A stretch of 64,000 nucleotides of DNA from Flectonema sp. DT1601 (taxonomy: Eukaryota > Euglenozoa > Diplonemea > Diplonemida > Diplonemidae). The notes under the pieces were generated by a model, which was given only the letters and a program-made list of their open reading frames with translations, ran no database searches and was not told the origin of the DNA. This document shows, piece after piece, positions 51,976-62,300 of this stretch. The stretch's first letter is position 1. Every line of letters starts with the position of its first letter. The position numbers and the translations under genes are program-made. The stretch lies in NCBI GenBank assembly GCA_964019425.1, contig OZ025790.1, positions 1,302,001-1,366,000 on the forward strand, given 5' to 3'.

Positions 51976-52454
51976 CTTTTTTTTACACCGACAAAAATAT
52001 TTATTAATGTCAAATGTTATCTATTTCTCTGGGAAGTATTGCAGTCTGCGATCAACAAAATATTTTAGTTTATCTGTATTTTTATCAATTGACCCTATCG
52101 CAGGGTTGCTGAATGAATTTTTTTTTTTTTTTAAATTGATTCGAAGAAAGAACAACATTCTGTTATGGTTTTTATTTTATTGAGTTGCTATTAAAAAAAA
52201 AAAAACTCTCATTGTATTGTTGCTAAAAGCACTGATTCTTTTCTTACAACAGGAAATCAAAAAAGATGAGTAAATCTAATTAATTACTTACAAACGTTTA
52301 ATTTTTATTTTAATTCTCAGCTCGTTAAAAAGTATTAATTTATTTTTTTATCGTCAACAAACAGTGAGAAACGGGGGAGAAGAGAAAAAAAAAAAAAAAA
52401 AAAAAAAAAACGGAAAAAAACTGAAAAAAAAAAAAATATAACAACAAAAGAGGA

Positions 52455-55194
52455 ATGAAAAGACGAAAATGGAGCACCACGAGGATAGTTGCTGTGCTGC
52501 TCCTTCAGACTGTTGGTTCCCTAGCCGTAGATCTGTTAGTGTCATCTCCTGGAACTAAGGGAAGGGTATCTCGATATCGTAACGGAGGAGTATTAGTTGA
52601 ATACTGGAGTGAATCTGAAAAAGTCTGCACCAGTTATATTCTTGTACCCGCAGAGAGTATGTGGCATCCTATATTGAGAACAATCCTGTACTTTATGGGA
52701 TTAGTTTATTTATTTATGGGGATAGCAATACTCGCTGATGTGTTTATGATGAGCATCGAGAGAATAACTGCAGACAAGATAAAAACTATCATCGATGATG
52801 GGGGAGTTCCTTGCAAAGTTCGTGTGACAGTCTGGAATGCGACGGTTGCGAATCTAACTCTGATGGCTTTAGGTTCGAGTGCTCCTGAAGTCTTACTCTC
52901 AGTAATTGAAGCTGTCGGTACTCTTGATTCCCGACCAGGTGAACTCGGACCGTCAACAATTGTTGGATCCGCTGCTTTCAATCTTTTAGTAATTTCAGCT
53001 ATTTGCGTCATCGCTGTTAAAGAACCAAAGAGAATATCTGAACTCGGGGTATTCTTATTGACTGCTACAGCATCACTACTCGCATACGTATGGCTCATTG
53101 TTACTCTTTCGATATGGACACCCTGTGAGATAACAATCACAGAGGGTGTATTGACTTTATTAATGTTTCCGTTATTAGTAGGGGTTGCGTATCTTCAAGA
53201 CCGTGGATGGTGTAAAAAGAAATCAACTGTGAGAAGAGCGAGTAGGGTTGTGAGTGCTGAGATAATTAGACAGGAGAGTACTAGAAGGTCAAGCAAAGCA
53301 AAGCAAATATGGAATTTATTAAAAAGTCCGGGGAAGTCAGAAAACAGCGAACTCCAGTCGGAGGGATCATTCGGAATGAGGGCGACGAATCCTTTAGCGA
53401 GTGAGGGGTTTACAGAGTTGAGTAAAATCGCAACAGGAAGTCCTCCTCCGTCACCGAATCGGACGACTTCTATTCATAAAATCAAAAGAAGTAAACCATC
53501 TGATGTTTCTGGTATCAAGTTCTCAGATAGTACTAACCAACCTCAACATCAACAAGTAGTTCTCGAATGGGAAATGCAACACTACACTCTCGAACCTGAC
53601 AACATGACTGTTGTCCTTGGTCTGATCAGACACGGTCCTGACGATACTACCGTCACTGCAAAATATGAAACCCAACCCGCAACAGCTAAAAAAGACATCG
53701 ACTACGCTGTTTCAACTGGACACATAATAGTAGAAAAAGGTAGGAATAGAGGACACTTGAAAATAAATATACTGAGGAGTGTGGCAGAGGTTTGTTCGTT
53801 TCTTCAAAAAAAAAAAAACAACACAACACAACACAACACACACACACAAAAACACATCACTAAACACAGACTCTTACATTCATAGTAACGCTGCAATCTG
53901 CAGGTGGAGGAGCTATACTGGGTCACATTATTCAAACAACTGTTTGCATTGCTGCTGTTCAGGCTGAACTTTGCTTCGTTCCTGTTTGGTTTCCGTTTTA
54001 TAATTATCCATCAATCGTGAGAGGAATTATCTGTCTTGAGGTGGGTGAGAATGCGAAAGTGGTATGTTAACCTTTTAATATTTTGGATGCAAACTTCCAG
54101 ACGAGAGGGATCGTTTATCCTTTCTAAAAAACACCACACGGCTAAGCTAATTATCACTATTCAAAACTACTAATCAACAGGTCCCGATTGTAGTCGGCCG
54201 CAGTGGATCTCTGAATGAAAGATCTGTGTGTTTGGTGAAGACTGTCGCAGTTACCGCTGAGAGGGACACCGATTTCATTGTTTTTGAGAGGGAATTAGTT
54301 TTTACAAAAGGAGTCAGAACTATCACTACGATGCTTCAGTTAATTGACACGAAATCATTTGAGAAAAGAAAGCTACTTGAGGTCCGTCTTGGTAGCATTG
54401 AGGGTTCTAGAATTGCTCAGGCAAGTAGCTTAAATGTTATCATCACGGAGGATTCACAAGCAAAAACAATCGTAGATAGAGTTATTGAGAATTTACCTTC
54501 CATTTCAGCTCAAGACTTAACACGGTCGTCGTGGTCAGGTCGATTTCGTAGTGCGATTGCTATTCAAAGTGGTTTGTCATCGTTGGAGTATGCGACTTAC
54601 TTATCGACGTTGTTTTGGAGGGTTATTTCAGCTTTTATTCCTCCGGTTCATTATGCTGGTGGATGGTTTACTTTTATTGTTGCGTTGATTTTCATTGGAA
54701 TGGTCACTGCCGTTGTTGCTGAGCTTGCTGGGCTTTTTGGATGCGTCATTGGACTTCGTGATCCTGTCACGGCAATCACATTTGTTGCTTTGGGAACATC
54801 TCTACCAGACACACACGCTTCAAAAACCGTCGCTGAAGAAGAAGATACTGCAGACTCAGCGATTGGAAACATTACAGGTTCAAACTGTGTTAATGTTTTC
54901 CTTGGTCTAGGAATACCTTGGTTCATAGCATCCATATATAAAAGTACAAAGGGAGAGAGATACACCTATCCTGCTGGTGATCTTGTTTATACAGTAGCGT
55001 TGTATCTCTGTTGTTCTATAATTGGTATTGGTCTTCTACTAACTAATCGATATGTTTATGGAGGTGAGTTGGGAGGTCCTAAGAGATATGTCGTCGCATT
55101 GTTCTTAATTTTGTTGTGGATATTCTACGTCGTTATGTCATCGCTTAAGGTCTATGGTCATATCGGAACTATTAAAAAACCTGGTGATTGTTGA
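52455..55194 (+). CDS. Na+/Ca2+ exchanger (NCX/SLC8-type) with Calx-beta regulatory region, several exons
   Basis: Exon 1 (52455-53789) encodes TM helices with the alpha-1 repeat (ALGSSAPEVLLS, then GSAAFNLL), a basic region resembling the XIP site and the first Calx-beta domain. A donor GTTTGT follows. The last exon (54181-55194) completes the second Calx-beta domain and carries the alpha-2 repeat (ALGTSLPDTHASK, then GSNCVNVFLGLG) and the final TM helices. A middle exon starts at 53904 in frame (VEELYWVTL, completing the first Calx-beta) and ends at 54061 (VGENAKV, donor GTATGT), but in a different frame. Either a further small intron (for example 53922-53962) or an indel lies between. The exchanger would move Ca2+ out against Na+ entry, with Calx-beta sensing Ca2+. 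Confidence 0.85.
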
Positions 55195-55199
55195 GATTT

Positions 55200-55202
<3 letters not shown>

Positions 55203-55230
<28 letters not shown>

Positions 55231-55415
55231 CCAATATGCATTTAACAAGTACTGTTTAAGAACGAAAAAAAGAATGTTGGGCAGCACATGTAAACCTCCT
55301 TTAGCTTTATCAGTTTAAAAGTCGGTTTACGGGGTTTTTTCGTGACGCGAACAAAATACATCAACGAAGTTGTTATATTACTGTATTTTTGTATAGTTTA
55401 AGATAAAGCCAATTC
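55203..55415 (-). repeat. SINE-like repeat family A, full-length copy
   Basis: A T28 run, then 'gcatttaacaagtactg', 'gttgggcagcacatg', 'gctttatcagttta', 'gtcggtttacggggt', ending near 'gataaagccaattc'. Same order as at 13695. Confidence 0.65.
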
Positions 55416-56289
55416 TTTTTTTACCCGCTCCCCTTAGTTATGTTATTTGAAAAAAACTTTTTGTATTCACTTGGAAAACTCCTTTACAGGAGTTTTTTTT
55501 TCTTTTTTTCTTTCTTTTTTCTGTTCATTATACACATATTACCCTTTGGCCAAAAAAATTGGCCAAGCTTCGCTTTTCTTTTTTTTACTTTTTTTTTTCC
55601 TCAACACTTTTTGTTTTGTTTTGTGCGTTACCAGGGGTTCAAAATCCTAATGAAGACGTGTTAGTTCGCTGAACGTTCTCTTTCTACCGAAAACAATTGT
55701 GTTTTTGTAGGCATAAAGAAAAGGAAAACAAAAAAAAATTTTTTTTTAAGCTAAGGAGGAATTCTTTATTTCTCGTTACCCAATATTTATGCTCTTGTTT
55801 GCGAGCATTATTCTCTTCTTTGAGCTTAATTTTTTTTTTAATTTTCTTTTGTGGTTTGCTGACTCTACTAGAGAGGCAACGGTTGTCAGGAGTTCAATTA
55901 GGTTCACCTTCACAGGTTAACTTTTTATTTATTTATTTTTCTGACCTTTGGTTGTACTTATTTACCCCTCCTACTCTTCCTTTTTCTCTTCTCCCCCTTT
56001 TCCGTGTTTTTACGGTTTTCTTGTTTTAGGAAGCTACTGCCTTGAAGTGAGAAGAAGGGGGGAAGGTGAGTAGTTTTTTTTTAAATTTTTATTTTTATTA
56101 TTCCTTTGTAAGCTAATCGGAGATCAACTGAAAGCTAATTCGGTGTTTTGAAACAGCTCATCGACAGGGGGGGTACTTTGTGTAGTCATTCCTGACTACA
56201 TTTAATGGAAATAAAAGAAGTATTCTAACTCGGCTGTTGTTGTTGTTATCGTAACTCATCTTCAGAAAAAAAACAAAAATAAAAAAAAA
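55416..56289. other. Spacer with a possible short exon, not resolved
   Basis: T-rich. A short coding-like piece at about 55873-55915 ends SPSQ at a GT, and an acceptor 'gttttag' at 56029 is followed by a few codons and a stop. Too little to call a gene. A 'catcttcag' acceptor lies 20 bases before the next ATG. Confidence 0.35.
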
Positions 56290-57387
56290 ATGAAGAGGGC
56301 AATGTCAGCATGTATTCAGAGAGCAGGAAAGGGGCTCGATTACCAATTCGCTAGTGACAACACCACTGGGTGTCATAGTCAAGTCATGGAGGCAATGCAA
56401 ATGGCGAATTCTGTTTCCGCTCCACCATACGGTGATTGTGAATTCTCAAAAACAGCATCGACCATGTTGAAAACAGAATTAGGATTGAAAGAGGACGATG
56501 CCCATGTCAGATTTGTTGCTTCCGGAACAGGTGGTAATGTCCTGTGCTTGTCAATGGCATGTTCGAGACCCTATCACAGCATTATTGTATCAGAATGTGC
56601 GCATGTTGCAAACTATACCGTCGGAGTTTGTGAAAACATAATAGGATGCAAAGTTAACATCATAAATGAGAATAAGATAACTGCTCCGCTCTTAAACAAA
56701 CTACTAGAGAGTAGTGCTGTATACCCGGAGTACTCAAGCATTCCAAAGGTTGTGTCTCTCACTCAACCAACTGAATACGGTGATGTTTATACCATACAAG
56801 AAATGAATGAAATAAAAGAAATTGCGAAGAAATTTAATATTTTTATTCATGTTGATGGAGCAAGGATTGCCAGTGCTTGTGTTGCATTGTCAGAGCAAAT
56901 GAACAAACCGTCTGAGGATATATTAAAAGAGATTTGTGAGATTGCTGACCTGGTCACCTTTGGAGGTGCTAAGAATGGTCTTGGAACAGTAGAGGCTGTC
57001 GTTATTAAAAAGAATGTTTGCGAATCAATCATTGAAGTCAAGGCTGCTATGAAGCAAATCGGATTAGTTGTTTCCAAAACAAGATTATTATCAAGTCAGT
57101 TTATCGCATATTTATCTGATAAGCTGTGGCTAAGTAGTGCTGAAGCTTCTCACAAAGCTGCTTTAAACCTCTTCAGGCTGATTGAATCGAAAACCATTAA
57201 ATCCTCACCACCCGTAACTAATCAACTGTTTGTGACGATATCGAAATCTCAACTTACGTCTTTGCAGACAAAGTTTGCAGTTTATCCTTGGGGAGATGAA
57301 ACAGAGGATGGAAATATTCCTATTAGAATAGTTACGTCGTGGAATACTAGTGAGGAAGCGTGTAGTCAGTTCTGTGATTTACTGTAA
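56290..57387 (+). CDS. Threonine aldolase / beta-eliminating lyase family, PLP enzyme
   Basis: 365 residues, single exon. The start FASDNTTGCHSQVMEAM matches the N-terminal SDNT.G.HP..L.A block of low-specificity L-threonine aldolases. PPYGDCEFSKTA, ASGTGGNVL, HVDGARIASA (Asp of the PLP pocket) and TFGGAKNGLGT, with the lysine that forms the internal aldimine, follow in order and spacing. Length is normal. The reaction is L-threonine (or allo-threonine) to glycine plus acetaldehyde, giving a route to glycine in the cytosol. The form looks closer to bacterial-type enzymes than to fungal GLY1, which would fit lateral transfer, but this needs a tree. Confidence 0.88.
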   Translation: MKRAMSACIQRAGKGLDYQFASDNTTGCHSQVMEAMQMANSVSAPPYGDCEFSKTASTMLKTELGLKEDDAHVRFVASGTGGNVLCLSMACSRPYHSIIVSECAHVANYTVGVCENIIGCKVNIINENKITAPLLNKLLESSAVYPEYSSIPKVVSLTQPTEYGDVYTIQEMNEIKEIAKKFNIFIHVDGARIASACVALSEQMNKPSEDILKEICEIADLVTFGGAKNGLGTVEAVVIKKNVCESIIEVKAAMKQIGLVVSKTRLLSSQFIAYLSDKLWLSSAEASHKAALNLFRLIESKTIKSSPPVTNQLFVTISKSQLTSLQTKFAVYPWGDETEDGNIPIRIVTSWNTSEEACSQFCDLL

Positions 57388-57539
57388 GTGGTTCTTATCA
57401 AAATATTGAAAAACAAATAAAATAACAGAAGAAACCCCCCGCGTGCTGTGGTTTCCTTATTAACACAATTCGTGTACTTAGATCTCTGTTTGTATATCTG
57501 TCTGTCTGCTTTCGTATTATTTTTATCTTCAATGCAGAT

Positions 57540-58214
57540 ATGCTGTTCTTGAATACAATAAAATGGTTTTGTGTTTCTCAAGTACCAGTTGAGGATGCGG
57601 GTTCGTCATCGTCGGGTTCATTTACTGGAGTTCAGGGATGGAAGGATCATCATACCGTGTGGGTTGGAATTTTAGTAGCATCGCTGTGTGGATGTATCAT
57701 TTGTGGAAATCTTTATAAATGGAGAAAGGAAAAGAAATTACGAATAAGTCATTTGCACACCGATGCTGCGAAGTTGTTGGGTGATGAGATTCAATCTGGT
57801 GCCGCTTTAGCGAAAGATGTCGCAAAACTTGCGAAACTAGACGAAGTTGCGAGAGTGACAGGAATCACTCAAGGAGCTCATCTATTAGCTGGAGCTGCTC
57901 GTAAAGTAATCCGAAAAGATAGCATTAGTGGACTTGCTGTTGAAGATATCCAACTTCCAATCATACCTGACTTCGCAGATGACGAAGAGAAGGCCGCCAT
58001 CATCGAAGAACTGATCACAAAAAGACGTTATCCTGTAATTAAAGAAGACAGTGATGAAGACGATTCCACGACTGTCGTTTCAGTACTTCCTACTTCTAGA
58101 GTCTCAGCTGGTCGAGGTAATATTATGTTTCCACCTGTTCCTCCAACAGTTTCATCTTCTGTTAAGGCGAAGCCTCTTGTAACTGCCATGAAGACAGTCC
58201 GTGTTGTGACTTAG
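57540..58214 (+). CDS. Single-pass membrane protein with charged cytosolic tail, function unknown
   Basis: Up to 224 residues. The true start may be an exon beginning after 'cttcaatgcag' (57537) or 'gtttctcaag' (57582). A Ser/Gly-rich head is followed by one membrane helix (about 41-60, VWVGILVASLCGCIICGNLY), a basic stop-transfer KWRKEKK, a helical repeat-like region (LAKDVAKLAKLDEVARVTG) and an acidic then Pro/Ser-rich tail. The last 40 codons and the 3' flank are duplicated downstream at 58335-58506. Confidence 0.6.
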   Translation: MLFLNTIKWFCVSQVPVEDAGSSSSGSFTGVQGWKDHHTVWVGILVASLCGCIICGNLYKWRKEKKLRISHLHTDAAKLLGDEIQSGAALAKDVAKLAKLDEVARVTGITQGAHLLAGAARKVIRKDSISGLAVEDIQLPIIPDFADDEEKAAIIEELITKRRYPVIKEDSDEDDSTTVVSVLPTSRVSAGRGNIMFPPVPPTVSSSVKAKPLVTAMKTVRVVT

Positions 58215-58334
58215 TAGTATTTATCAAATTGGGAGAGTAGTGTCCCTGTCCAAGTTTTCGTGGTGCTATCGCGGTGCTGTTATTAGATTTAATTAAATAA
58301 TAATACTGCGTTCATACCCGAAGACTGTGGACCC

Positions 58335-58506
58335 TACTACTCTAGTCTCGGCTAGTCGAGGTAACATTATGTTTCCACCTGTTCCTCCAACAGTTTCATC
58401 TTCTGTTAAGCGAAGCCTCTTGTAACTGCCATGAAGACAGTCCGTGTTGTGACTTAGTAGTATTTATCAAATTGGGAGAGTAGTGTCCCTGTCCAAGTTT
58501 TCGTGG
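58335..58506 (+). repeat. Partial tandem duplicate of the preceding gene's 3' end
   Basis: Repeats 58091-58264, including the last 40 codons, stop and 3' flank, with a few differences. One is a single missing G in the 'gttaaggcgaag' word (58407-58418), so the copy does not keep the frame. Both copies are flanked by 'aagactgtgga' words (58321, 58513). Confidence 0.85.
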
Positions 58507-58698
58507 AGAGAAGACTGTGGACACGGTAGTAAGAAAAGAAATATAAACCCCACACTCACTCCATTCACTCTTCTCGTCTAAAAGAATGATTTTTTTAGAC
58601 CCAGATGGTTTTCTGTGAGGGGGGTTTTTTATCACGTTTACCTTGACTAGTGTCAAAAAGCTCTCTTTTCGTTCATCGTTTTTTCCCCCCCCGCAGTA

Positions 58699-61380
58699 AT
58701 GTGCAAAGCTTATTATTGTGAGCTATTGAAAAATGAAATGGAAAGTTACGAACAAGTAGAAAATGTATTAACAGACGGGTTAATGAAAACAAATAAGGAA
58801 CTCAAATTTCCAAAAATCACTGGCGCAGTGCCGTACTTATATGGGATTTTTAAACTGCATAAGATCCCAGACATCCGCCTTAGATGGATTGCAGGTACTT
58901 CTGTCAACTGTGAAACTTTGATTGAGGAAACGAATGAACCTGACAAAGAGACTGACGAATCAAAGAAGGTGACCAATACAAGAGAGAGAGTTTTTCGATC
59001 CAATGTAATGACACACGCTCAACAAGAACTTACTGGAATTATTAAGTTAATACTGCTCACACTAAAATCAAAGGACCATATGGAATATGTAAAGACTGGT
59101 GTTAGAAAATATTTTATTGTTGACTCAGTAGATGAGGTAATACAACGGATTAAATCCAACTACCCTGAATTTTTAAAATACGCTGAACCCAAAACTTATG
59201 ACTTCACCACCATGTACAGCAACCTGAAGCATAAGGTACTTAAACGAAATTGCAAAGAAGCAGTAGATGAAGCTTTTAGATTTTCCGGTAAGAAACATAT
59301 TGCACGAAATAGCAGAGCACGTGGAAAGTCCAAGACTTTCTTTTTCACAGACGGAGTTGATGCAAACACAAAGGAATACACTTCCGAAATGATTGGTAAA
59401 CTAATTGACATGTGTATCGACTATTCTTTAATCCAACCGATTGGTAGTCATCAATGCTACCGTCAAACGAAAGGGATACCCATGGGTGGTAATGCCTCCC
59501 CGCTTCTAGCTAACTTGTATTGTTATGCAGTTGAGAAGAAATTTATAGAACAGTCAACTCTGGAAATTGCGAAGTCACATACTTTAACAGTAAGATATAT
59601 TGATGATTTTTTATGCTGGGGGACAAAACCACCGCCGCAAAAGATGTACGGCATGGACTACAAAGATACCTCCCTAGATAGTAATGATGTGGTGTTTCTT
59701 GGTGCACGGATACGGGTCGAGGAAGACATTGCAAGGGAAGAAGTGAAAGTGAAAAAGAAATTTATTCGTCTCTCCGTTCATCGGAAAGAGTGGAACTTCA
59801 AACCTTTACAGTACGTGCATGCAGACTCCACGATGCCTGATTCCATACCCAAAGGTATAGTTAAAGGAGCGATGTATAGAGCCAGCATGATTTGTAACAA
59901 CCTCTCTGACCTACTAATAGAGTTTGAATGGATAATTTATCGGATGATTACTAGAAAATTTAAAAAGCATCACATATCAACCGGCTACAAGGAATTTTGT
60001 GACGAATTCTATGAAGAATATCCTTTTGTCAATAAAAGATGCATCAATCTTTTCTACCGGATCCTTGAAGGCTTGAAGAAAGATTATTACTACCCGACTG
60101 GTGAAAGAAACTATATAACGTACCCGCCCATCGAAAAAGATGAAATTGAAACCGACAGAACAGCTGTCCTAGTTCAAAAATTGTCATCCCCTACCAATTC
60201 GGATGCCAAGGTGAATCTGGGACATTTGGACGAGTTGGTTTCTTATTTTACGTTTCGGGATATGAAAACTCTACTAGAAACTATGGACTGGGACTTAACA
60301 ATACCCTCGGTAAACACAGCAGGTAATTGTTTCTTTGAATCTATGGCACTAATAATTTGTCAAAATGGAGTCATAAACGCTGAATGGGTACGTAGAGTTA
60401 TACATCGTAGACTGACTTTAAAGAAGGCGCAATACCAAAGTTTTGTAGACACAGATTATGAAAAATTCACAGAAGATGTACTTGACAGTAATACATATAC
60501 AGATCATGTGTATATTCAAGCTTTCTTAGATGAAATGGGTTGTTCTTTAATACTAATCACTATTAATAGCGTGCAGGAAAAAAGTTTACGATGGATTTCC
60601 CCAGCCAGTACACAAGATACATATTTTTGGGGTACGATCGGTGTAATGGCGTACCATACTACTTCTGAGCACTATATGCCAATTTTACCGAGAAGTCACG
60701 GAAAACAATGCACCATATTTACTATGTCGCAATGGAATTATGAGGCTTTCATGAATTTAATAGTACCTGAATTAGCGAAAATGTGTCCTAATTTTGTCGA
60801 CGCTGATACTCTTCTATCGAAAGCGGGTGCCACTATGAACCTTTTAACCTTCGACAACGTTAATTATGATGTTTACGAACTGTTGCATTACTGGTACTTC
60901 GATGAGATCAAAATGAAAGCAGCCACAACAATGTCAAGTTGCTCAGATTTAACCTCAGAAACCGTATCTGTGACCTCTTCCGATTCATCTTCCTCAACTA
61001 CTTCCTCAAGTTCTAATACGATTGATGAAGAGCTAGTTGTGGATGTACTTATTAATTTATTAGAAGATTCAGACATTCTAATCTTTAAAGAAGAGCTCCA
61101 CTTATGTCCAGCAAGACACAACCTGAAATTTGCGAAGGTAAGTAGTAATATGTACTGTAATATCTGTGATCGCAACATGCCACAAACCACTTATAATCTT
61201 GCATTCCAATGTAGACAAAAAGACTGTGATTATGATGTTTGTTTGAGTTGTTTGGGATTATTCATCTGTACTGCGTGTGGTGCCACGGAATCTCAGGCCG
61301 GAAGACAATTTAATTTACGAGGCTTAAGATCACACCAAACTCATTGTACAGTCTTTCGAGAGCAAAGCGAACGTAGTTAA
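58699..61380 (+). CDS. Reverse transcriptase fused to an OTU protease and a C-terminal zinc finger
   Basis: 893 residues in one frame. A polypyrimidine tract and CAG end two bases before the ATG, so upstream exons may exist. The reverse transcriptase part (about 45-340) has YGIFKLHK, motif A KTYDFTTMYSNL, motif B QTKGIPMGGNASPLLANL, motif C RYIDDFLCW and VFLGARIRVE. This style is nearest to Penelope-like and TERT-side reverse transcriptases, not to LTR elements. No GIY-YIG nuclease is seen. An OTU domain (about 535-660) follows with NTAGNCFFESM (catalytic Cys) and EHYMPI (His). After a Ser/Thr run, a ZZ/DC1-like finger (about 798-865; C..RH, YCNIC, CRQKDCDYDVCLSC, CTACG) ends the protein. No poly(A) or terminal repeats frame it, so it may be a host-captured gene rather than an active element. 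Confidence 0.75.
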   Translation: MCKAYYCELLKNEMESYEQVENVLTDGLMKTNKELKFPKITGAVPYLYGIFKLHKIPDIRLRWIAGTSVNCETLIEETNEPDKETDESKKVTNTRERVFRSNVMTHAQQELTGIIKLILLTLKSKDHMEYVKTGVRKYFIVDSVDEVIQRIKSNYPEFLKYAEPKTYDFTTMYSNLKHKVLKRNCKEAVDEAFRFSGKKHIARNSRARGKSKTFFFTDGVDANTKEYTSEMIGKLIDMCIDYSLIQPIGSHQCYRQTKGIPMGGNASPLLANLYCYAVEKKFIEQSTLEIAKSHTLTVRYIDDFLCWGTKPPPQKMYGMDYKDTSLDSNDVVFLGARIRVEEDIAREEVKVKKKFIRLSVHRKEWNFKPLQYVHADSTMPDSIPKGIVKGAMYRASMICNNLSDLLIEFEWIIYRMITRKFKKHHISTGYKEFCDEFYEEYPFVNKRCINLFYRILEGLKKDYYYPTGERNYITYPPIEKDEIETDRTAVLVQKLSSPTNSDAKVNLGHLDELVSYFTFRDMKTLLETMDWDLTIPSVNTAGNCFFESMALIICQNGVINAEWVRRVIHRRLTLKKAQYQSFVDTDYEKFTEDVLDSNTYTDHVYIQAFLDEMGCSLILITINSVQEKSLRWISPASTQDTYFWGTIGVMAYHTTSEHYMPILPRSHGKQCTIFTMSQWNYEAFMNLIVPELAKMCPNFVDADTLLSKAGATMNLLTFDNVNYDVYELLHYWYFDEIKMKAATTMSSCSDLTSETVSVTSSDSSSSTTSSSSNTIDEELVVDVLINLLEDSDILIFKEELHLCPARHNLKFAKVSSNMYCNICDRNMPQTTYNLAFQCRQKDCDYDVCLSCLGLFICTACGATESQAGRQFNLRGLRSHQTHCTVFREQSERS

Positions 61381-61575
61381 TTATCACTCGCAGCAAAGTA
61401 TTGCGAGATGTGCTCCACTGGTAGTGTGCTACGAACCAGAAATAATTTATATTTTATTTTTATTCTTTATTTCTTTTATTATTTTTGCAAAAATAGTTTT
61501 CTTTTTTTAATTTTCCTTTAATATTTATTTACCTTTGAAGTGTGAAGGAATACTATTTTAAGCTGTAACGGGCTA

Positions 61576-61762
61576 CAGGGCATGGGGTGCTCAACCTGTA
61601 GTACGTGGCCCCCGAATCCCCATATTCGACAGCACATATGGGATTTTCTATCGATACCAACTGTTGATTTCTTATATTGCAACCAGGTTTGGCCGAACCC
61701 TATTCTCGTTTTTGCCAGTTTCAAGTTGCTTTCCATTTAATATTAGTATCAAGTTACCCCCC
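61576..61762. repeat. Repeat family C copy
   Basis: Near copy of 49636-49803 with an insertion ('ctatcgataccaactgttga'), ending in 'tatcaagttaccccccttt' and a T19 run. Confidence 0.7.
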
Positions 61763-62184
61763 TTTTTTTTTTTTTTTTTTTCATTCTGAATTTTATCTGG
61801 AAAAAAAAAAAAAAAGAATTTATAATGACCATATTATTAGTATCTGTTCCTTTGCTTTTTTAATTGTTTATTCTCATTAGTTTTTTTTTTTTCCTGTTTT
61901 TTTTTGTTTCATAGACGAGGTGGATAACTGGGAAATTCCTTCCAGCCAAAGCTATGAGTAATTTCTGGGTGTGGGTTACCCTTGATATAGGACCCTGATC
62001 ATCCGCAGTTGCCAACAAGTGATTAATTTCAGCTTGGAAGTGAAAATGGTTATAATTGTTTTTCTCTCTCTATTTCTTTTTTGAAAATCATAAAACAAAT
62101 AACAATAGCCGTGGGGGGGGGGGGTGTAGTGACGAGAGATCTCACTATTTTTTTGTACAAATAAATTCCTTCTTTTCTTTTTTG

Positions 62185-62300
62185 TATTTAACAACGAGTA
62201 GTTGCAATAATCTAAAAAAAAGAACGTTTGGGAACATCACGTAGACCTCCTTCAGCTTCTATCTATCCGTCGTGGGTTTCTGTTTCGTGAAACAAGCGAA
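62185..62300 (-). repeat. SINE-like repeat family A, diverged copy
   Basis: Shares 'gtatttaaca', 'agaacgtttggga', 'gtagacctccttcagctt' and 'cgtgggtttctgtttcgtga' in family order. A G12 run lies shortly before it at 62113-62124. Confidence 0.5.

Noticed and set aside
55632-55642. GGGTTCAAAATCC, tRNA B-box-like
   Set aside because: Spacing within the word is off by one, no A box or cloverleaf precedes it, and no RNA signature follows at +86.
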